Shown here: in pieces, positions 27,891-38,098 of the stretch
Numbering within the stretch: position 1 is the stretch's first letter
How the letters are laid out: each line of letters begins with the position of its first letter
From: Vibrio metschnikovii CIP 69.14
GTDB lineage: Bacteria; Pseudomonadota; Gammaproteobacteria; Enterobacterales; Vibrionaceae
DNA length: 64,000 bases
Direction of reading: 5' to 3'
NCBI RefSeq assembly: GCF_000176155.1
Contig: NZ_ACZO01000007.1
Location: forward strand, 434,001 to 498,000
Notes under the pieces: generated by a model
What the model saw: the letters and a program-made list of their open reading frames with translations, nothing else
Told to the model about the DNA's origin: nothing
Databases searched by the model: none
Program-made: the position numbers and the translations under genes

Positions 27891-29255
27891 ATGTCTTCAA
27901 ACTCATCTACTCCCATTACACCATCGGCGATCGCCTTACTCCCTCTACTCGTGTTTCTTGCACTCTTTATTGGTGTCGGCGCTTATCTCACGTTTCAAGG
28001 AGTTGAGTTTGCGTTTTATCAACTCCCCGCCCCTATCGCGATTTTACCTGCCGTGATCATCGCGCTCTTGCTGAGTAAAGAATCTCTGAATAGCGCTATC
28101 GAGCAGTTTTTGCGTGGCGTTGGGCACCAAGATATTATTGCGATGTGTATGATTTACTTATTGGCAGGGGCCTTTGCCGCGGTAGCAAAAGCATCTGGTG
28201 GGGTTGATGCAACGGTAAATTTGGGGCTGTCAGCCATCCCAAGTGAAATGATTTTACCGGGGATTTTTCTTATTTCGGCCTTTATCGCCACGGCGATGGG
28301 CACATCAATGGGTACCATTGCCGCCGTTGCGCCAGTGGCATTAGGCATTGCTCAGTCATCCGGTATGAGCCTCCCATTAACCGCTGGAGTCGTATTGAGC
28401 GGTGCAATGTTTGGCGACAACTTATCCATCATCTCAGATACCACCATCGCCGCCACGCGTTCACAAGGCTGTGAAATGCGCGATAAATTTCGTGAAAATA
28501 TTCGCATTGCTCTCCCCGCCGCTTTTTTCTCATTAATTTTATTCGCGTTTAGCAGTACCGCAACACAAACCCCTGATACTTCTGCTATTGAGTGGTTGAA
28601 AGTATTGCCATACATGACGATTTTGGTGCTGGCTATCTCGGGGATCAATGTCTTTGTTGTCTTAACCGTAGGCATTGTATTGGCTGGTAGTGTCGGGCTT
28701 TGGCACAGTGATCACTATAGCTTAGCCAATTTTGGACAAGATATTTACCGTGGCTTTGGCAATATGCAGGAGATTTTCTTATTGTCGATGTTGATTGGTG
28801 GCTTAAGTGAACTGATGCGTCGCCAAGGAGGACTCGCTTTTTTAACTCAACTGGTGAGCCGTTGGATCCAGCGCTTAGCCAAAAAACAAACTCCAGCAGC
28901 GCAAAGTCGCGCTAGTGAGTTAGGTATTGCTGGTTTAGTCGCAATGGTCAATACCTGTACAGCTAACAATACGGTTGCTATCATCGTCTCTGGTGGTATT
29001 GCTCGTCAGCTAGCCGAAGAGCATGCAGTGACACCACGTCGTTCGGCAAGTTTGTTGGATATTTTTTCTTGTGTGATGCAAGGTATCCTGCCATATGGGG
29101 CACAAGTACTCTTACTTGGATCGATTTTCCAACTCTCTCCCTTGGAGATTGTAGCTCACTCTTATTACTGCTTTTCATTAGCTTTTGCGGCGATTGTGGC
29201 GATTTTCTTTACCCGTCCATCCCGTCGTTACTCACAAACGGTAACTCATCAATAA
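27891..29255 (+). CDS. NhaC-type Na+/H+ antiporter family protein
   Basis: Polytopic inner-membrane transporter, 454 residues with about ten to twelve hydrophobic segments. Glycine/serine-rich ATAMGTSMGTIAAVAPVALG and the charged GAMFGDNLSIISDTTIAATRSQGCEMRDKF block are signatures of the NhaC/ion transporter superfamily; conserved polar residues in the latter likely contact ions. A repeated motif MVNTCTANNTVAIIVSG lies in the C-terminal half. Family members exchange Na+ and H+ or carry organic anions or amino acids, so substrate is open. Divergent IclR suggests a metabolite-linked role. No RBS is obvious before ATG 27891. Confidence 0.82.
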   Translation: MSSNSSTPITPSAIALLPLLVFLALFIGVGAYLTFQGVEFAFYQLPAPIAILPAVIIALLLSKESLNSAIEQFLRGVGHQDIIAMCMIYLLAGAFAAVAKASGGVDATVNLGLSAIPSEMILPGIFLISAFIATAMGTSMGTIAAVAPVALGIAQSSGMSLPLTAGVVLSGAMFGDNLSIISDTTIAATRSQGCEMRDKFRENIRIALPAAFFSLILFAFSSTATQTPDTSAIEWLKVLPYMTILVLAISGINVFVVLTVGIVLAGSVGLWHSDHYSLANFGQDIYRGFGNMQEIFLLSMLIGGLSELMRRQGGLAFLTQLVSRWIQRLAKKQTPAAQSRASELGIAGLVAMVNTCTANNTVAIIVSGGIARQLAEEHAVTPRRSASLLDIFSCVMQGILPYGAQVLLLGSIFQLSPLEIVAHSYYCFSLAFAAIVAIFFTRPSRRYSQTVTHQ

Positions 29256-29274
29256 ATAAAAGCACACGAACGAT

Positions 29275-29310
29275 AAAACGGCCCCTGAGTCTACACTGAG
29301 GGGCCGTTTT
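29275..29310. terminator. terminator after the NhaC-type gene
   Basis: AAAACGGCCCCT / AGGGGCCGTTTT is a perfect 12-bp stem with A- and T-runs and a 12-base loop, usable on both strands between convergent genes. Confidence 0.92.
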
Positions 29311-29363
29311 AATGACCGATTAGGTCAATGTATGCCTTGCAAAGCGAAGGCGGTAAGCGCCGA

Positions 29364-31250
29364 TTAACTCACTTTAAACGTCGCCACTTTCGCGCTCAGC
29401 TCGGCGGCTTGCTGCTTCAATTGATTCGATTGACTTAAGCTATCTTCAGCCCCTTCTACTAACTGCTCAGTCACGTCTTTAATCGCCGTCACATTTTGGG
29501 TAATTTCACCCGTAACGTGCGTTTGCTCCTCCGCCGCTGTCGCAATCTGAGTCGCCATGTCACTGATCAAAGCAACCGCAGCATTGATTTCTTCTAATGC
29601 ATGTGTCGCTTTATCGGCATCATCAACAGAGTTATTCGCCAAACTTGAGCTACTTTCCATCAATGCAACGGCTCGTTTAGTCGTTTCTTGGAGCGTATCA
29701 ATGGTCGATTTTATCTCTTCGGTTGAGGTATGAGTGCGCTGTGATAATACTCGAACTTCATCAGCAACCACCGCAAAACCTCGCCCTTGATCGCCTGCTC
29801 GCGCCGCTTCAATCGCGGCATTTAACGCCAATAGGTTCGTTTGTTCAGCAATGCCTTGAATGGTCGCTAACACGGTGGAGATTTCTTGTGCGTGTTGATT
29901 AAGGGCTGAAATAACCGAGCTGGCTTGCGTCACCTCTTTAGCAAGATGATGAATCGACGACTTGGTATTAAGCACTAAAGTACGGCCATTATTGGTGCTG
30001 GTGGCTGAATTCTGTGCCGCTTGAGCGGTTTGCTCAGCGTGAGAGGCAATTTCTTGTGTCGCCGATGCCATTTCGGTCACCGCTGTTGCGACCATGGTGA
30101 CTTCTTGCTGCTGAAGGCTCAATTCAGAAGCCGATTGATTAGCTCGCTGCGCACCATGCTCGGACTGCGCGGTTAATTGCTCGGATTGCTGACGAATATG
30201 ACCAATCAGTTGTTGTAAGCTTGCTACAAAAGTATTGAAGCTCTCTGCTAATTTTCCTACTTCATCATTGTTTTCAACCTGAATACGTTGGGTTAAATCA
30301 CCGCTCCCATTGGCGATTTGCTCTAAGGCATGAGAAACGTTATTTAAAGGACGGAACAAAATATTACACAACACATTAAATAAGACCGTACAGACCACGA
30401 CAACTAAAAAGGTAACCAACAACTGTCCCCAGAGCGCATCAAAGAGAGGAGCAATCAACGATGAATAATTGATAACAATCACCGTACTTAACGCTGTGCC
30501 TTCAATCGCACGTGCAAATAGTACATTCTCTTGACCATTGATCATCACTTTACTGTATTGACCAGAGCGCTGTGCCGTTTGAATATCGCGAAAATTCAGT
30601 CCCAACTCACTGACATTCTTATTTAATAACTGAGTGTTTGCATGAGTAAAAATATTGCCTTGTTGATTAGCAATAAACATATAACCAGAGCCGGGCAAAA
30701 TGGTTTGCTTCATGCTATTGAGAATATCGGTGATCTCCACATCGGCGCCAAGCACTAATGTTTGCCCATGTAAATTGATCGCTTTACCAAGAGAAACCAC
30801 ATTGGCTCCGGTCGCAGCGGCGACGGTAGGATTATCCATGAACACGGCATTGGGGTTAGCTTTGGCGTTAATGTACCATCCCCATTGACGAGGATCGTTA
30901 TTGCCTGGTGGTAATACCACACCATTGGCATTCTGTTGTGAGCCATCCGGATAAGCCAAAAATACATTATCAAAATCGGCGGAGTGCTTAACCTGTTTAA
31001 GGTGGGTAACAATCGCCTCTGGTTTCACCTCTTGCGATAAAGAAGTCAGCGCTCGCTCTTTCGAGACCAGCCAATCAGAAACGTATTGATTATAAGAAGA
31101 GGTCGCACTTTGCAAACGTTGCTCGATTTCGATATCCAATCGCCCGAGTGCGGCATTAAACGATACGGCTTCAACCAATACGCCACCGACGATGATGGCA
31201 ATACTGGCTGAGATAGCCAACTTATTCTTTAGTGAAAGGTTTTTAAACAT
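29364..31250 (-). CDS. methyl-accepting chemotaxis protein (Cache sensor)
   Basis: Inner-membrane chemoreceptor, 628 residues. TM1 spans about 11-31, a periplasmic Cache-type sensor about 35-275 (with an [27 protein letters not shown] pattern typical of dCache), and TM2 about 278-300. HAMP follows, then a long cytoplasmic coiled coil with the conserved hairpin tip [32 protein letters not shown]. No C-terminal NWxxF-type tether is present. The ligand cannot be named. It is next to the chitinase gene and shares its orientation, but a terminator separates them. A role in attraction to amino acids or small organic ligands is common for this sensor class. Confidence 0.92.
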   Translation of the reverse strand: MFKNLSLKNKLAISASIAIIVGGVLVEAVSFNAALGRLDIEIEQRLQSATSSYNQYVSDWLVSKERALTSLSQEVKPEAIVTHLKQVKHSADFDNVFLAYPDGSQQNANGVVLPPGNNDPRQWGWYINAKANPNAVFMDNPTVAAATGANVVSLGKAINLHGQTLVLGADVEITDILNSMKQTILPGSGYMFIANQQGNIFTHANTQLLNKNVSELGLNFRDIQTAQRSGQYSKVMINGQENVLFARAIEGTALSTVIVINYSSLIAPLFDALWGQLLVTFLVVVVCTVLFNVLCNILFRPLNNVSHALEQIANGSGDLTQRIQVENNDEVGKLAESFNTFVASLQQLIGHIRQQSEQLTAQSEHGAQRANQSASELSLQQQEVTMVATAVTEMASATQEIASHAEQTAQAAQNSATSTNNGRTLVLNTKSSIHHLAKEVTQASSVISALNQHAQEISTVLATIQGIAEQTNLLALNAAIEAARAGDQGRGFAVVADEVRVLSQRTHTSTEEIKSTIDTLQETTKRAVALMESSSSLANNSVDDADKATHALEEINAAVALISDMATQIATAAEEQTHVTGEITQNVTAIKDVTEQLVEGAEDSLSQSNQLKQQAAELSAKVATFKVS

Positions 31251-31557
31251 ACGCTATCCCCGTTATGACCTTGTCGTGCTTCGTGTGAGAAGCGCTTATT
31301 TATTTGTTTTCGGCATCCTGCATTATAATTTTTAGGCTAGAAATAAATGAGAGACTCTCTACGAAATGGTTTATTCGCATCAAAAAATTATAGTTCATGA
31401 TTGAGAAAGGTTAGCGATTGGGGTCGATTGTGTGAGTGAGGTAAAGAAACTGAGCATCATCTGTCAGGAGATAACGCAAAAAAAGAAACAGGCCCTACCC
31501 TAAGGCAAAGCCTGTCAATCTACCGATCAATGTCACTCATTGAGAAGTAATGAGACA
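31251..31557. other. 307-base gap between chemoreceptor and chitinase genes
   Basis: It contains the chitinase terminator (31477-31517) and must contain the leftward promoter of the chemoreceptor gene. No open frame or RNA gene was recognised. Confidence 0.5.
31477..31517 (-). terminator. terminator downstream of the chitinase gene
   Basis: An ACAGGC / GCCTGT stem encloses a loop containing further paired bases. Read leftward it is followed by TTTCTTTTTTT. It lies about 40 bases after the chitinase stop codon. Confidence 0.8.
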
Positions 31558-34104
31558 TTATTGGGTAGCGCAGTCCGCAACACCTATCTCTTTCCATACC
31601 CCCCAAGCACCTGACTGAGCGGGATTATCCCCTTGTGTCCACCATTTGGCTTCCCACACTTTACCAGCCCATGTTACTTGGTTGCCACCGACATAAACGG
31701 CAGAGGCATTCCATAGATTGTCACATTGATCATTATTGCTGGTCGCTAAAACGATGACTGAAACGGATGCTGAGCTACTCAACTCACCATCACTGACCGT
31801 TACCGTAAAGTTAAGCGTGGTATCAACGGAATAAGAACCCGCGGTGAAGCTCAGTTGACTGCCATTGATCTGTACTTCCAGTCCAGTTGGTACTTGCCAA
31901 TCAAAGCTCAGCGTCTCTTGCTGCGCATCATAAGATGCCGAAGCATCAACCAACACTTGCTCACCAGCTCTCACTTCAGAAGGCGCAGAGACAATCGCAA
32001 CGGGAGGCGTATTTTCCACACCACCGTCTTCGGCTTTAACGGTAATTTGAACCGTTGCGGAACCACTCGCTCCCTCATTGTCTGTTACGGTTAACTTAAA
32101 ACGTAAGGTTTCGGTTTGAGTGACTTCACCAATCGAAAAACTCGCCTGAGCTTGATTCGCATCACTGAGTTGCACGGTTGGCCCAGCAATTTGTTCCCAG
32201 TAATAGCTGGCAATCGTGCCATCGGTATCTTTGGAAGCGCTGCCATCTAAGGTTACGGTCGCTGGAGCGATAACAGTTTGTGCCATACCTGCATCAGCAA
32301 TCGGAGCGCGATTAACTGGTGGGTTCGATCCTTGAGCAAGCCCTTCATGCTTGGCATTAAGAATATCGCCGTTATCCGCATCAATTTCCCATGAGAATAA
32401 ACCGGCTAAACCTAGCTGACGAACATAAGCCCCTTTGGCTTTAATCGAGCGCGGATCGTCAAACGTGACCAATTCCCCTGTGGTGCGATTCCATACCCAA
32501 GGAGCTTCGGCTTGGGCATCATAACCGTATTCAAAGCCATTAATCCCTTGGTTATTATCACCAATCATATACGCTTTAAGGCCCTTATAATCAATGACAC
32601 CATCTTCCCAGACTCCCTGCGCTGTTGAGCCCGTTAATTTGCCGGTCGCAACCCCTGTCATCGGATCGGTAGGATCGGTCAACGAAGCAGGCATCACACC
32701 TTGCCAACCTCGACCATACATCGCAGCCCCAAGAACAAGCTTATTGGCTGGTACACCTTGGGCTAGCAATAATTGAATTGCGTTATCCGCGGTGTAAGCA
32801 GGGCCTTTATACGGTTCACCGTTTTCATCAATGCCTGTTCCATCACACTGACCTGGGCGCATAAAGTTACCGCAATACAGTGCCGTTTGATGACCAGGGA
32901 CGTTATTCCAACCACCATAAAAATCGTAGGTCATCGCAAAGATATAATCCATATATTGAATTGCCTGACCATAATCGACTTTTTCTATTTTATCGAAACC
33001 GACACCTATCGCAGAAGTGAGCTCGTAAGAACGACCGGTCTCCGCTTCAAGTTCATCCAACATCACTCGTAGCTCTTGCATTAAGGCTATATAAGCCGGT
33101 CCATCATTGATCGGATCGCCTAAATCGGGGGCCGCGCCATTGCCACCGGGGAATTCCCAATCAATATCGATACCGTCATAAAACTTCCATGTCTGTAAAA
33201 AACGTTTCATCGATGCCACGAACGTATCGCGTTTTGCTTTATCCGTGAAATCATAGAAAGGATCGGATAGCGTCCATCCGCCAACCGATGGCAAGATTTT
33301 TAAGTCGGGATAACGCTGCTTGAGTGCCATTAACATCGCATAGTTACCTTTGATCGGCGAACTGTACTGATGTCCTGCTTGAGGAAAACTTTTCTGGTAT
33401 GCCGCCCAAGGGTCGTGGATCACCACTTCGTAATCAGGTACCCCCTGACAGGCGGTCATCAAGGCATTATAACTATTACCACCGACCGATTTGACCGACT
33501 CATTCGGACCACAAATAGGGATAAAACCATACAAGATATGCGTTAAGTTATGGGCAGGAATATTATCCACCGTATAATTACGACCATAAATGCCCCACTC
33601 AACGAAATAGGTACCAACGACGGTATCTGGGTCCAATGAATAGGATTTATTATTCGGATCAACGTTCATGGTCAGAGGTTCAAGGTGTGAACCATCGGTA
33701 TCAGCCAGAATTAACTCTGCTGGCGCACTGGTCGTACACCCAGAATCATCACAGGCTGCAACTTGGAGTTGATAACGGCCACCTTTATCATAGGTGAAGT
33801 TGGCGGTGGTTTGACTCCCGCTGATCGGCCCAGAAGCCACTTCCACACCATCAAATAAAATTTTATAAGTATGCCCGCGTTCACCGCTCCATTGATTAAA
33901 GGTAATCGAGATCGGCGCTTGTTCACGATATTGCACCATTTGGTGATAGCCCGCGGTCGTTTCCATTGCTAACTGTATTTTAGAAAACTGCAGGTTATTT
34001 GATCCATATACATCAATACTTGGCGCGCTTGGCGCTGCAATTACCGTGCTACTTAGCGATAAGGCAAAAGCCATCCCCGCCGAACACAGAATAGTACGCT
34101 TCAT
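31558..34104 (-). CDS. chiA: secreted multidomain chitinase, GH18 (ChiA-2-like)
   Basis: Extracellular endochitinase of 848 residues. Domains in order: signal peptide (1-23), ChiA N-terminal Ig-like domain (about 25-135), GH18 catalytic domain (about 160-590), PKD/Ig-like domain (about 600-690), second Ig-like domain (about 698-785) and a C-terminal CBM5/12 chitin-binding module (about 793-845, with tryptophans in NLWNASAVYVGG and AKWWTQGDNP). The catalytic DxxDxDxE motif is intact as DGIDIDWE, with acid Glu317. Length and architecture match V. cholerae ChiA-2 (VCA0027). It degrades chitin to oligosaccharides, feeding growth and competence induction in vibrios. It has its own promoter region and a terminator. 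Confidence 0.94.
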   Translation of the reverse strand: MKRTILCSAGMAFALSLSSTVIAAPSAPSIDVYGSNNLQFSKIQLAMETTAGYHQMVQYREQAPISITFNQWSGERGHTYKILFDGVEVASGPISGSQTTANFTYDKGGRYQLQVAACDDSGCTTSAPAELILADTDGSHLEPLTMNVDPNNKSYSLDPDTVVGTYFVEWGIYGRNYTVDNIPAHNLTHILYGFIPICGPNESVKSVGGNSYNALMTACQGVPDYEVVIHDPWAAYQKSFPQAGHQYSSPIKGNYAMLMALKQRYPDLKILPSVGGWTLSDPFYDFTDKAKRDTFVASMKRFLQTWKFYDGIDIDWEFPGGNGAAPDLGDPINDGPAYIALMQELRVMLDELEAETGRSYELTSAIGVGFDKIEKVDYGQAIQYMDYIFAMTYDFYGGWNNVPGHQTALYCGNFMRPGQCDGTGIDENGEPYKGPAYTADNAIQLLLAQGVPANKLVLGAAMYGRGWQGVMPASLTDPTDPMTGVATGKLTGSTAQGVWEDGVIDYKGLKAYMIGDNNQGINGFEYGYDAQAEAPWVWNRTTGELVTFDDPRSIKAKGAYVRQLGLAGLFSWEIDADNGDILNAKHEGLAQGSNPPVNRAPIADAGMAQTVIAPATVTLDGSASKDTDGTIASYYWEQIAGPTVQLSDANQAQASFSIGEVTQTETLRFKLTVTDNEGASGSATVQITVKAEDGGVENTPPVAIVSAPSEVRAGEQVLVDASASYDAQQETLSFDWQVPTGLEVQINGSQLSFTAGSYSVDTTLNFTVTVSDGELSSSASVSVIVLATSNNDQCDNLWNASAVYVGGNQVTWAGKVWEAKWWTQGDNPAQSGAWGVWKEIGVADCATQ

Positions 34105-34472
34105 ATCTGTCTCTCTTATGGTTGATTAAACATCTGAGACAGTATTTGATACTTGTGAGCGTTTGAAAAATGGAGTTCCAGAGTTTACGAGGCACAACGA
34201 GCAATGAATGGAACACATTCAACGTGTTACATGCTAAAGGCAATCTTCAGCCAAAAAAACGGATTTTCTATCGTATAGAGTAGAAAAACGGCTATTTTGG
34301 ACTATGCTCGCATCGTTTCATATTGAGGATCGGTGAGCGTATATTGAAGCGAATCGAAAGATGATGTTTTGATGAACGCTCACTGATTGCCGATGTGAAA
34401 ACTTGCTTTTATCGCGGACAAGCGGCACCCTGACAGTCTTCCCTTCTTCAAGTAATCAATAGGATAAAATAG
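34105..34472. other. 368-base divergent promoter region of chiA and the DUF2057 gene
   Basis: No coding frame or RNA gene is evident. Both flanking genes point away, so it should hold two promoters. I could not identify a convincing CRP or other operator in it. Confidence 0.45.
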
Positions 34473-35096
34473 ATGAATGCCATCAAGCCATTATCGTGTC
34501 TTTTTGCGATTGTTTTTAGTGCCGCAACCCTAGCTAAAGTCACCATTGATATTCCTGATAGTATTAATATGTTGGTGGTTAATGGAGAGAAACCTGCAGT
34601 TTCTGGCGGTTTTTTTTCTGCAAAGAAAACATTAACCTTAGAAGATGGACAGCAACAGATCGTCTTCCGATACCAGCCTTATTTCACACAAGGTAATGAT
34701 CGTATTCAAGTAGAAAGTGAAGTGATTGTTGCGACTTTTTCTGCGCAAGAGACCAATCTAACCTTTGGTCTACCAACCTACCGTAACGCCGTTGACGCGG
34801 AAAACAATATCCGTCATCTGACTTGGTCACTGCAAGATTCTAACGGGCAGTCTGTTGCTCTCCAGCAAGATCGACTGATCAAACCCGGGATGCAAATAGG
34901 GCGTAACTATCAACAAGAATTGTTGGAATACAATCGTGCAGGAGGCCCCGCAGCCATCGTCACCACCACTTCAGTCTCCAACAACATAAAAGCCCCACAG
35001 GCGATCGATAATACCGCCGAAGAGATGCTGTATTTCTGGTACAACAAGGCTGATGCTGCCACTCAAGAAAAGTTCAAACGCTTTATTAATCAGTAA
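34473..35096 (+). CDS. DUF2057 (YccT-type) exported protein
   Basis: 207 residues with a signal peptide (MNAIKPLSCLFAIVFSAATLA, cleaved near residue 21) and a beta-rich body. The N-terminal block VTIDIPDSINMLVVNGEKP followed by LEDGQQQIVFRYQPYF is the DUF2057/YccT signature, and the C-terminal AEEMLYFWYNKADAATQEKFKRFI helix is conserved in vibrio members. Function is not established; the family is periplasmic or membrane-associated. It is divergent from chiA, an arrangement that matches the V. cholerae order (VCA0026/VCA0027), but a chitin-related role is not shown. A terminator lies 20 bases downstream. Confidence 0.82.
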   Translation: MNAIKPLSCLFAIVFSAATLAKVTIDIPDSINMLVVNGEKPAVSGGFFSAKKTLTLEDGQQQIVFRYQPYFTQGNDRIQVESEVIVATFSAQETNLTFGLPTYRNAVDAENNIRHLTWSLQDSNGQSVALQQDRLIKPGMQIGRNYQQELLEYNRAGGPAAIVTTTSVSNNIKAPQAIDNTAEEMLYFWYNKADAATQEKFKRFINQ

Positions 35097-35116
35097 CCAT
35101 CGCGATATTCGCCCAT

Positions 35117-35158
35117 AATAAAACCCCAAGTATTCAGAGATAAACTTGGGGTTTTATT
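35117..35158. terminator. terminator between DUF2057 and DASS genes
   Basis: ATAAAACCCCAAG / CTTGGGGTTTTAT gives a perfect 13-bp stem with T-rich flanks on both strands, between convergent genes. Confidence 0.92.
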
Positions 35159-35191
35159 GTTTTCAACAGCAGAGATGATGAGCGGTGCTGA

Positions 35192-36580
35192 TTAATTCCA
35201 GAATAACATCGCAATCGCTGATAAAATCACAATACAAGCGATGTTCAATGCCATCCCAACTCGCATCATTTCACTCTGTTTAATGTGCCCGGTCGCAAAC
35301 ACAATCGCATTCGGTGGCGTTGCCACAGGGAGCATGAAGGCACACGATGCCGCTATCGCAATCAACACCGACAGTATCACGGGTGAAACACCTAAAGCTT
35401 CAGCAACACCAGCAAACACCGGAATTAATAACGCGGCACTGGCCGTATTACTGGCAAACTCCGTTAAAAACACCACAAAAGCCGCAATCACGATAATAAT
35501 CAGTAAAATATTTAACTCTGAAATCATCGAGCTCAGTTCATTGGCCAGAAACACGCTGGTTCCGGTCTGTCTAAGAATATTACTGAGACAGATACCACCA
35601 CCAAACAGCAGTAATACACCCCAGTCGGCGGTTTTTTCAATATCTTTCCAGTGAACTACTCGTGCAAAACAGACCAGAACAATCGCGCCTAAGGCGACGA
35701 TCGTATCAAAGCTTTTAAAACCACCGAGAAGTTCATTAACCGGTTTACTGAATATCCACAATGAGACGGTCAAGGCAAAAATGGCCAAAGTCACCACTTT
35801 CCCTTTATCCCAACTCACTGTCTCGTGATTGAGCTCGAACTGCCCTTTTAGATCGGGTTTAAGCATCCAATAAAGTAGCAACATAGCAATAGGTAACATG
35901 ACGATAGTCGTCGGCAAACCAAACTGCATCCACTCAGAGAAGGATAACCCCACTTGAGCGGCGGCAATCGCATTCGGAGGACTACCAACAATCGTTGCAA
36001 TACCACCGATACTGGCACTATAAGCAATACCTAACAGCACAAATACATAAGTATTATGGCCTTTGTCTTGGTCAACTTTACTTAAAATACCAAGCACTAA
36101 AGGTAGCATCATCGCCGCCGTGGCCGTATTACTGATCCACATTGACAGACCAGCCGTGACACCAAACAGCATGAACACCGCGACACTAAAGCGCCCACGT
36201 GCCAGTATTAACACTTTATCAGCAATGACTTTATCCAGCCCTTGACGATGCATCGCGGCCGCTAACGCAAATCCGCCTAAAAATAGAAAGATGATCGAGT
36301 TAGCAAAACTATTCAGTGCAGCCTGAGTTTCAAATACTCCAAATATCACCGCTAATATCGGCACTAAAATCGCAGTTACCGTGACATGCAATGCTTCGGT
36401 TAACCATAGCACAGCGATAAACGCTAAAATGCTCAATCCAAGGACGACATTAGGGGCAAAAGGTAAGGTATTCAGTAGGATAAAAAACAGGGCAATATCC
36501 GCTAACACAATCAAGCTGTTGCGGTTGAATAACCATTCTCGGGTATTGTTGGGCAATGGGACATTCTCGTTTCGATTCAT
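35192..36580 (-). CDS. DASS-family Na+/dicarboxylate (SLC13-type) symporter
   Basis: Inner-membrane transporter, 462 residues with about twelve hydrophobic segments. The conserved SNT motifs of the DASS/SLC13 family occur in both repeats: [14 protein letters not shown] in the first half and [17 protein letters not shown] in the second (SNT in each). The motif [15 protein letters not shown] near the C-terminus is the family signature. These proteins import C4-dicarboxylates, citrate or sulfate with Na+; the ATPPNA form is more usual in dicarboxylate carriers, so that is my guess. Monocistronic, convergent with DUF2057. Confidence 0.87.
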   Translation of the reverse strand: MNRNENVPLPNNTREWLFNRNSLIVLADIALFFILLNTLPFAPNVVLGLSILAFIAVLWLTEALHVTVTAILVPILAVIFGVFETQAALNSFANSIIFLFLGGFALAAAMHRQGLDKVIADKVLILARGRFSVAVFMLFGVTAGLSMWISNTATAAMMLPLVLGILSKVDQDKGHNTYVFVLLGIAYSASIGGIATIVGSPPNAIAAAQVGLSFSEWMQFGLPTTIVMLPIAMLLLYWMLKPDLKGQFELNHETVSWDKGKVVTLAIFALTVSLWIFSKPVNELLGGFKSFDTIVALGAIVLVCFARVVHWKDIEKTADWGVLLLFGGGICLSNILRQTGTSVFLANELSSMISELNILLIIIVIAAFVVFLTEFASNTASAALLIPVFAGVAEALGVSPVILSVLIAIAASCAFMLPVATPPNAIVFATGHIKQSEMMRVGMALNIACIVILSAIAMLFWN

Positions 36581-36868
36581 TATTATTTTTCCTTATCGGG
36601 CCAAACGGCAGCCAATATGATCCCATAGATTCAAACGAGAGGATAATTATTATTGCGAAATTGTTAACCTTATCAAAACTATGGGCAACAATTTAACAGC
36701 TTGAAATGAATGCGCTTCTCAGCACGAAAATCATTAACAAAGTTTGCACAACAAAGCGTGACTTAAACAAAGGTTCCCCCTTAGCAAAAGAGAGATTTTA
36801 TGGATTGGCTATTCTCGCTCTTGCTTATCTATGAAAGAATGAAAACTCTCTCCATTGGAAGGTCCATC

Positions 36869-37825
36869 ATGCAAGCGCTCATCACCCAACTGCAATTTTC
36901 AGCCTCCATTACCGGCCCGATTTGTTTAATGTTACTGTTGGGGGTATTACTCAAGCGTGTGCAGTTGATTAACGATAATTTTATTGATGTTGCCTCAAAA
37001 CTGGTTTTTCAAGTCACACTCCCGGCGATGCTTTTTCTCAGTATTGTCGGAGCCGAGCATGACTTCTCTTCCAGTCTGTCCTTGATTGTTTTTGGGCTCA
37101 TTGCCAATTTTATTTTTTTCTTGTTTACCTGCTGGATGACTCAGCGACAATTTCATCATCCTCAAGATCAAGGCGTGATCATTCAAGGCGGCTTTCGAGC
37201 CAATACCGCAATCATAGGCTTGGCATACGTCGCGAATTTATACGGCAATAGTGGCGTCGCATTAGCCGCAATTTATGTCGCAACAACCACTGTCTTATAT
37301 AATATTCAAGCGGTGATCGCCTTAACACCAAAAGGCGAAGCTCAAGGCACAAAAGCACTCACAACGATACTCAAAACATTGACGAAGAACCCGTTGATTA
37401 TCGCTATCCTACTTGGGGTGTTGTGTTATGCGATAGCGCTACCGATCCCTACTATGATCAGCGAAGCAGGACACTATTTTGCCAACATGACTCTGCCTCT
37501 TGCTTTGCTCTGCACCGGTGGCTCACTGAATATCCAATCACTAAAAAATGATTCCCGATCGACTTGGTTTGCGACTCGCTACAAACTGCTTTGGTCACCG
37601 CTGTTGATCACCAGCGCTGCATTATGGTTTGGCTTTCGGGGTATGGATGTCGGGATTATTCTATTAATGACTGGAGCACCAACCGCTGCCGCAAGCTATG
37701 TCATGGCGAGAGCGATGGGAGGAAATGCACCACTCGCTGCAAACATTATCGCCTTAACGACGGTGTTTTCTTTTATCAGTTGTACCTTAGGGATTTTCTT
37801 ACTCTCAAGCTTGGCGCTTATTTGA
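36869..37825 (+). CDS. AEC-family (auxin efflux carrier type) transporter
   Basis: Inner-membrane carrier, 318 residues from ATG 36869, with ten predicted hydrophobic segments in two five-helix halves. Family patterns are FQVTLPAMLFLSIVG in the first half, GGFRANTAIIGLAYVANLYG in the middle and GAPTAAASYVMARAMGGNAPLAANII in the second. The start at 36869 follows GGAAGG at 8 bases and gives the family's normal N-terminus; a longer frame from 36800 adds 23 non-family residues. Members transport malate, malonate or amino acids; substrate here is unknown. Just downstream lies the Qrr promoter region, in the same orientation. Confidence 0.84.
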   Translation: MQALITQLQFSASITGPICLMLLLGVLLKRVQLINDNFIDVASKLVFQVTLPAMLFLSIVGAEHDFSSSLSLIVFGLIANFIFFLFTCWMTQRQFHHPQDQGVIIQGGFRANTAIIGLAYVANLYGNSGVALAAIYVATTTVLYNIQAVIALTPKGEAQGTKALTTILKTLTKNPLIIAILLGVLCYAIALPIPTMISEAGHYFANMTLPLALLCTGGSLNIQSLKNDSRSTWFATRYKLLWSPLLITSAALWFGFRGMDVGIILLMTGAPTAAASYVMARAMGGNAPLAANIIALTTVFSFISCTLGIFLLSSLALI

Positions 37826-37880
37826 TGAACGTAATGTAAGGATGTTGAATGAGGCGGATTTTTTGCGAACTGCCTCTCAA

Positions 37881-37982
37881 TTGCAATTTGCAAATGCAAT
37901 TATGAAACACGACGCTATAAAACTGCGAAAATCAGCCGATTTTGCTGGTTTTGTCACCAAAAAATATTGGCACGGTAATTGT
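37881..37982 (+). promoter_or_regulatory. LuxO site and sigma-54 promoter of the Qrr RNA
   Basis: TTGCAATTTGCAA at 37881-37893 exactly fits the LuxO palindrome TTGCA-W3-TGCAA; an overlapping TTGCAAATGCAA follows directly. TTGGCACGGTAATTGT at 37967-37982 has GG and GT dinucleotides ten bases apart, matching a sigma-54 -24/-12 element (consensus TGGCAC-N5-TTGC), about 12 bases before the RNA start. LuxO~P with sigma-54 activates qrr genes at low cell density in vibrios. Confidence 0.87.
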
Positions 37983-37992
37983 ATTGTAATAA

Positions 37993-38097
37993 GTGACCCT
38001 TTTAAGCCGAGGGTCACCTAGCCAACTGACGTTGTTAGTGAATATTTTGTTCACAAATAGATAGCCAGCCGCCCAATTGCGACTGGCTTTTTTTTTT
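37993..38097 (+). ncRNA. qrr: Qrr quorum-regulatory small RNA
   Basis: A roughly 105-base RNA with all Qrr elements. It begins with hairpin GTGACCC / GGGTCAC around a loop with TTAAGCCGA. The invariant CCTAGCCAACTGACGTTG and TTAGTGAATA core follows, then TTGTTCACAAATA, and a terminator stem AGCCAG(C)CG...CGACTGGCT with ten T. Qrr RNAs act with Hfq by base-pairing through the core, repressing hapR/luxR-type and activating aphA-type mRNAs. The LuxO site and sigma-54 promoter are in place upstream. Its T-run ends one base before the stop codon of the convergent glgB. Which numbered Qrr this is cannot be told without comparison. Confidence 0.95.
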
Positions 38098-38098
38098 G

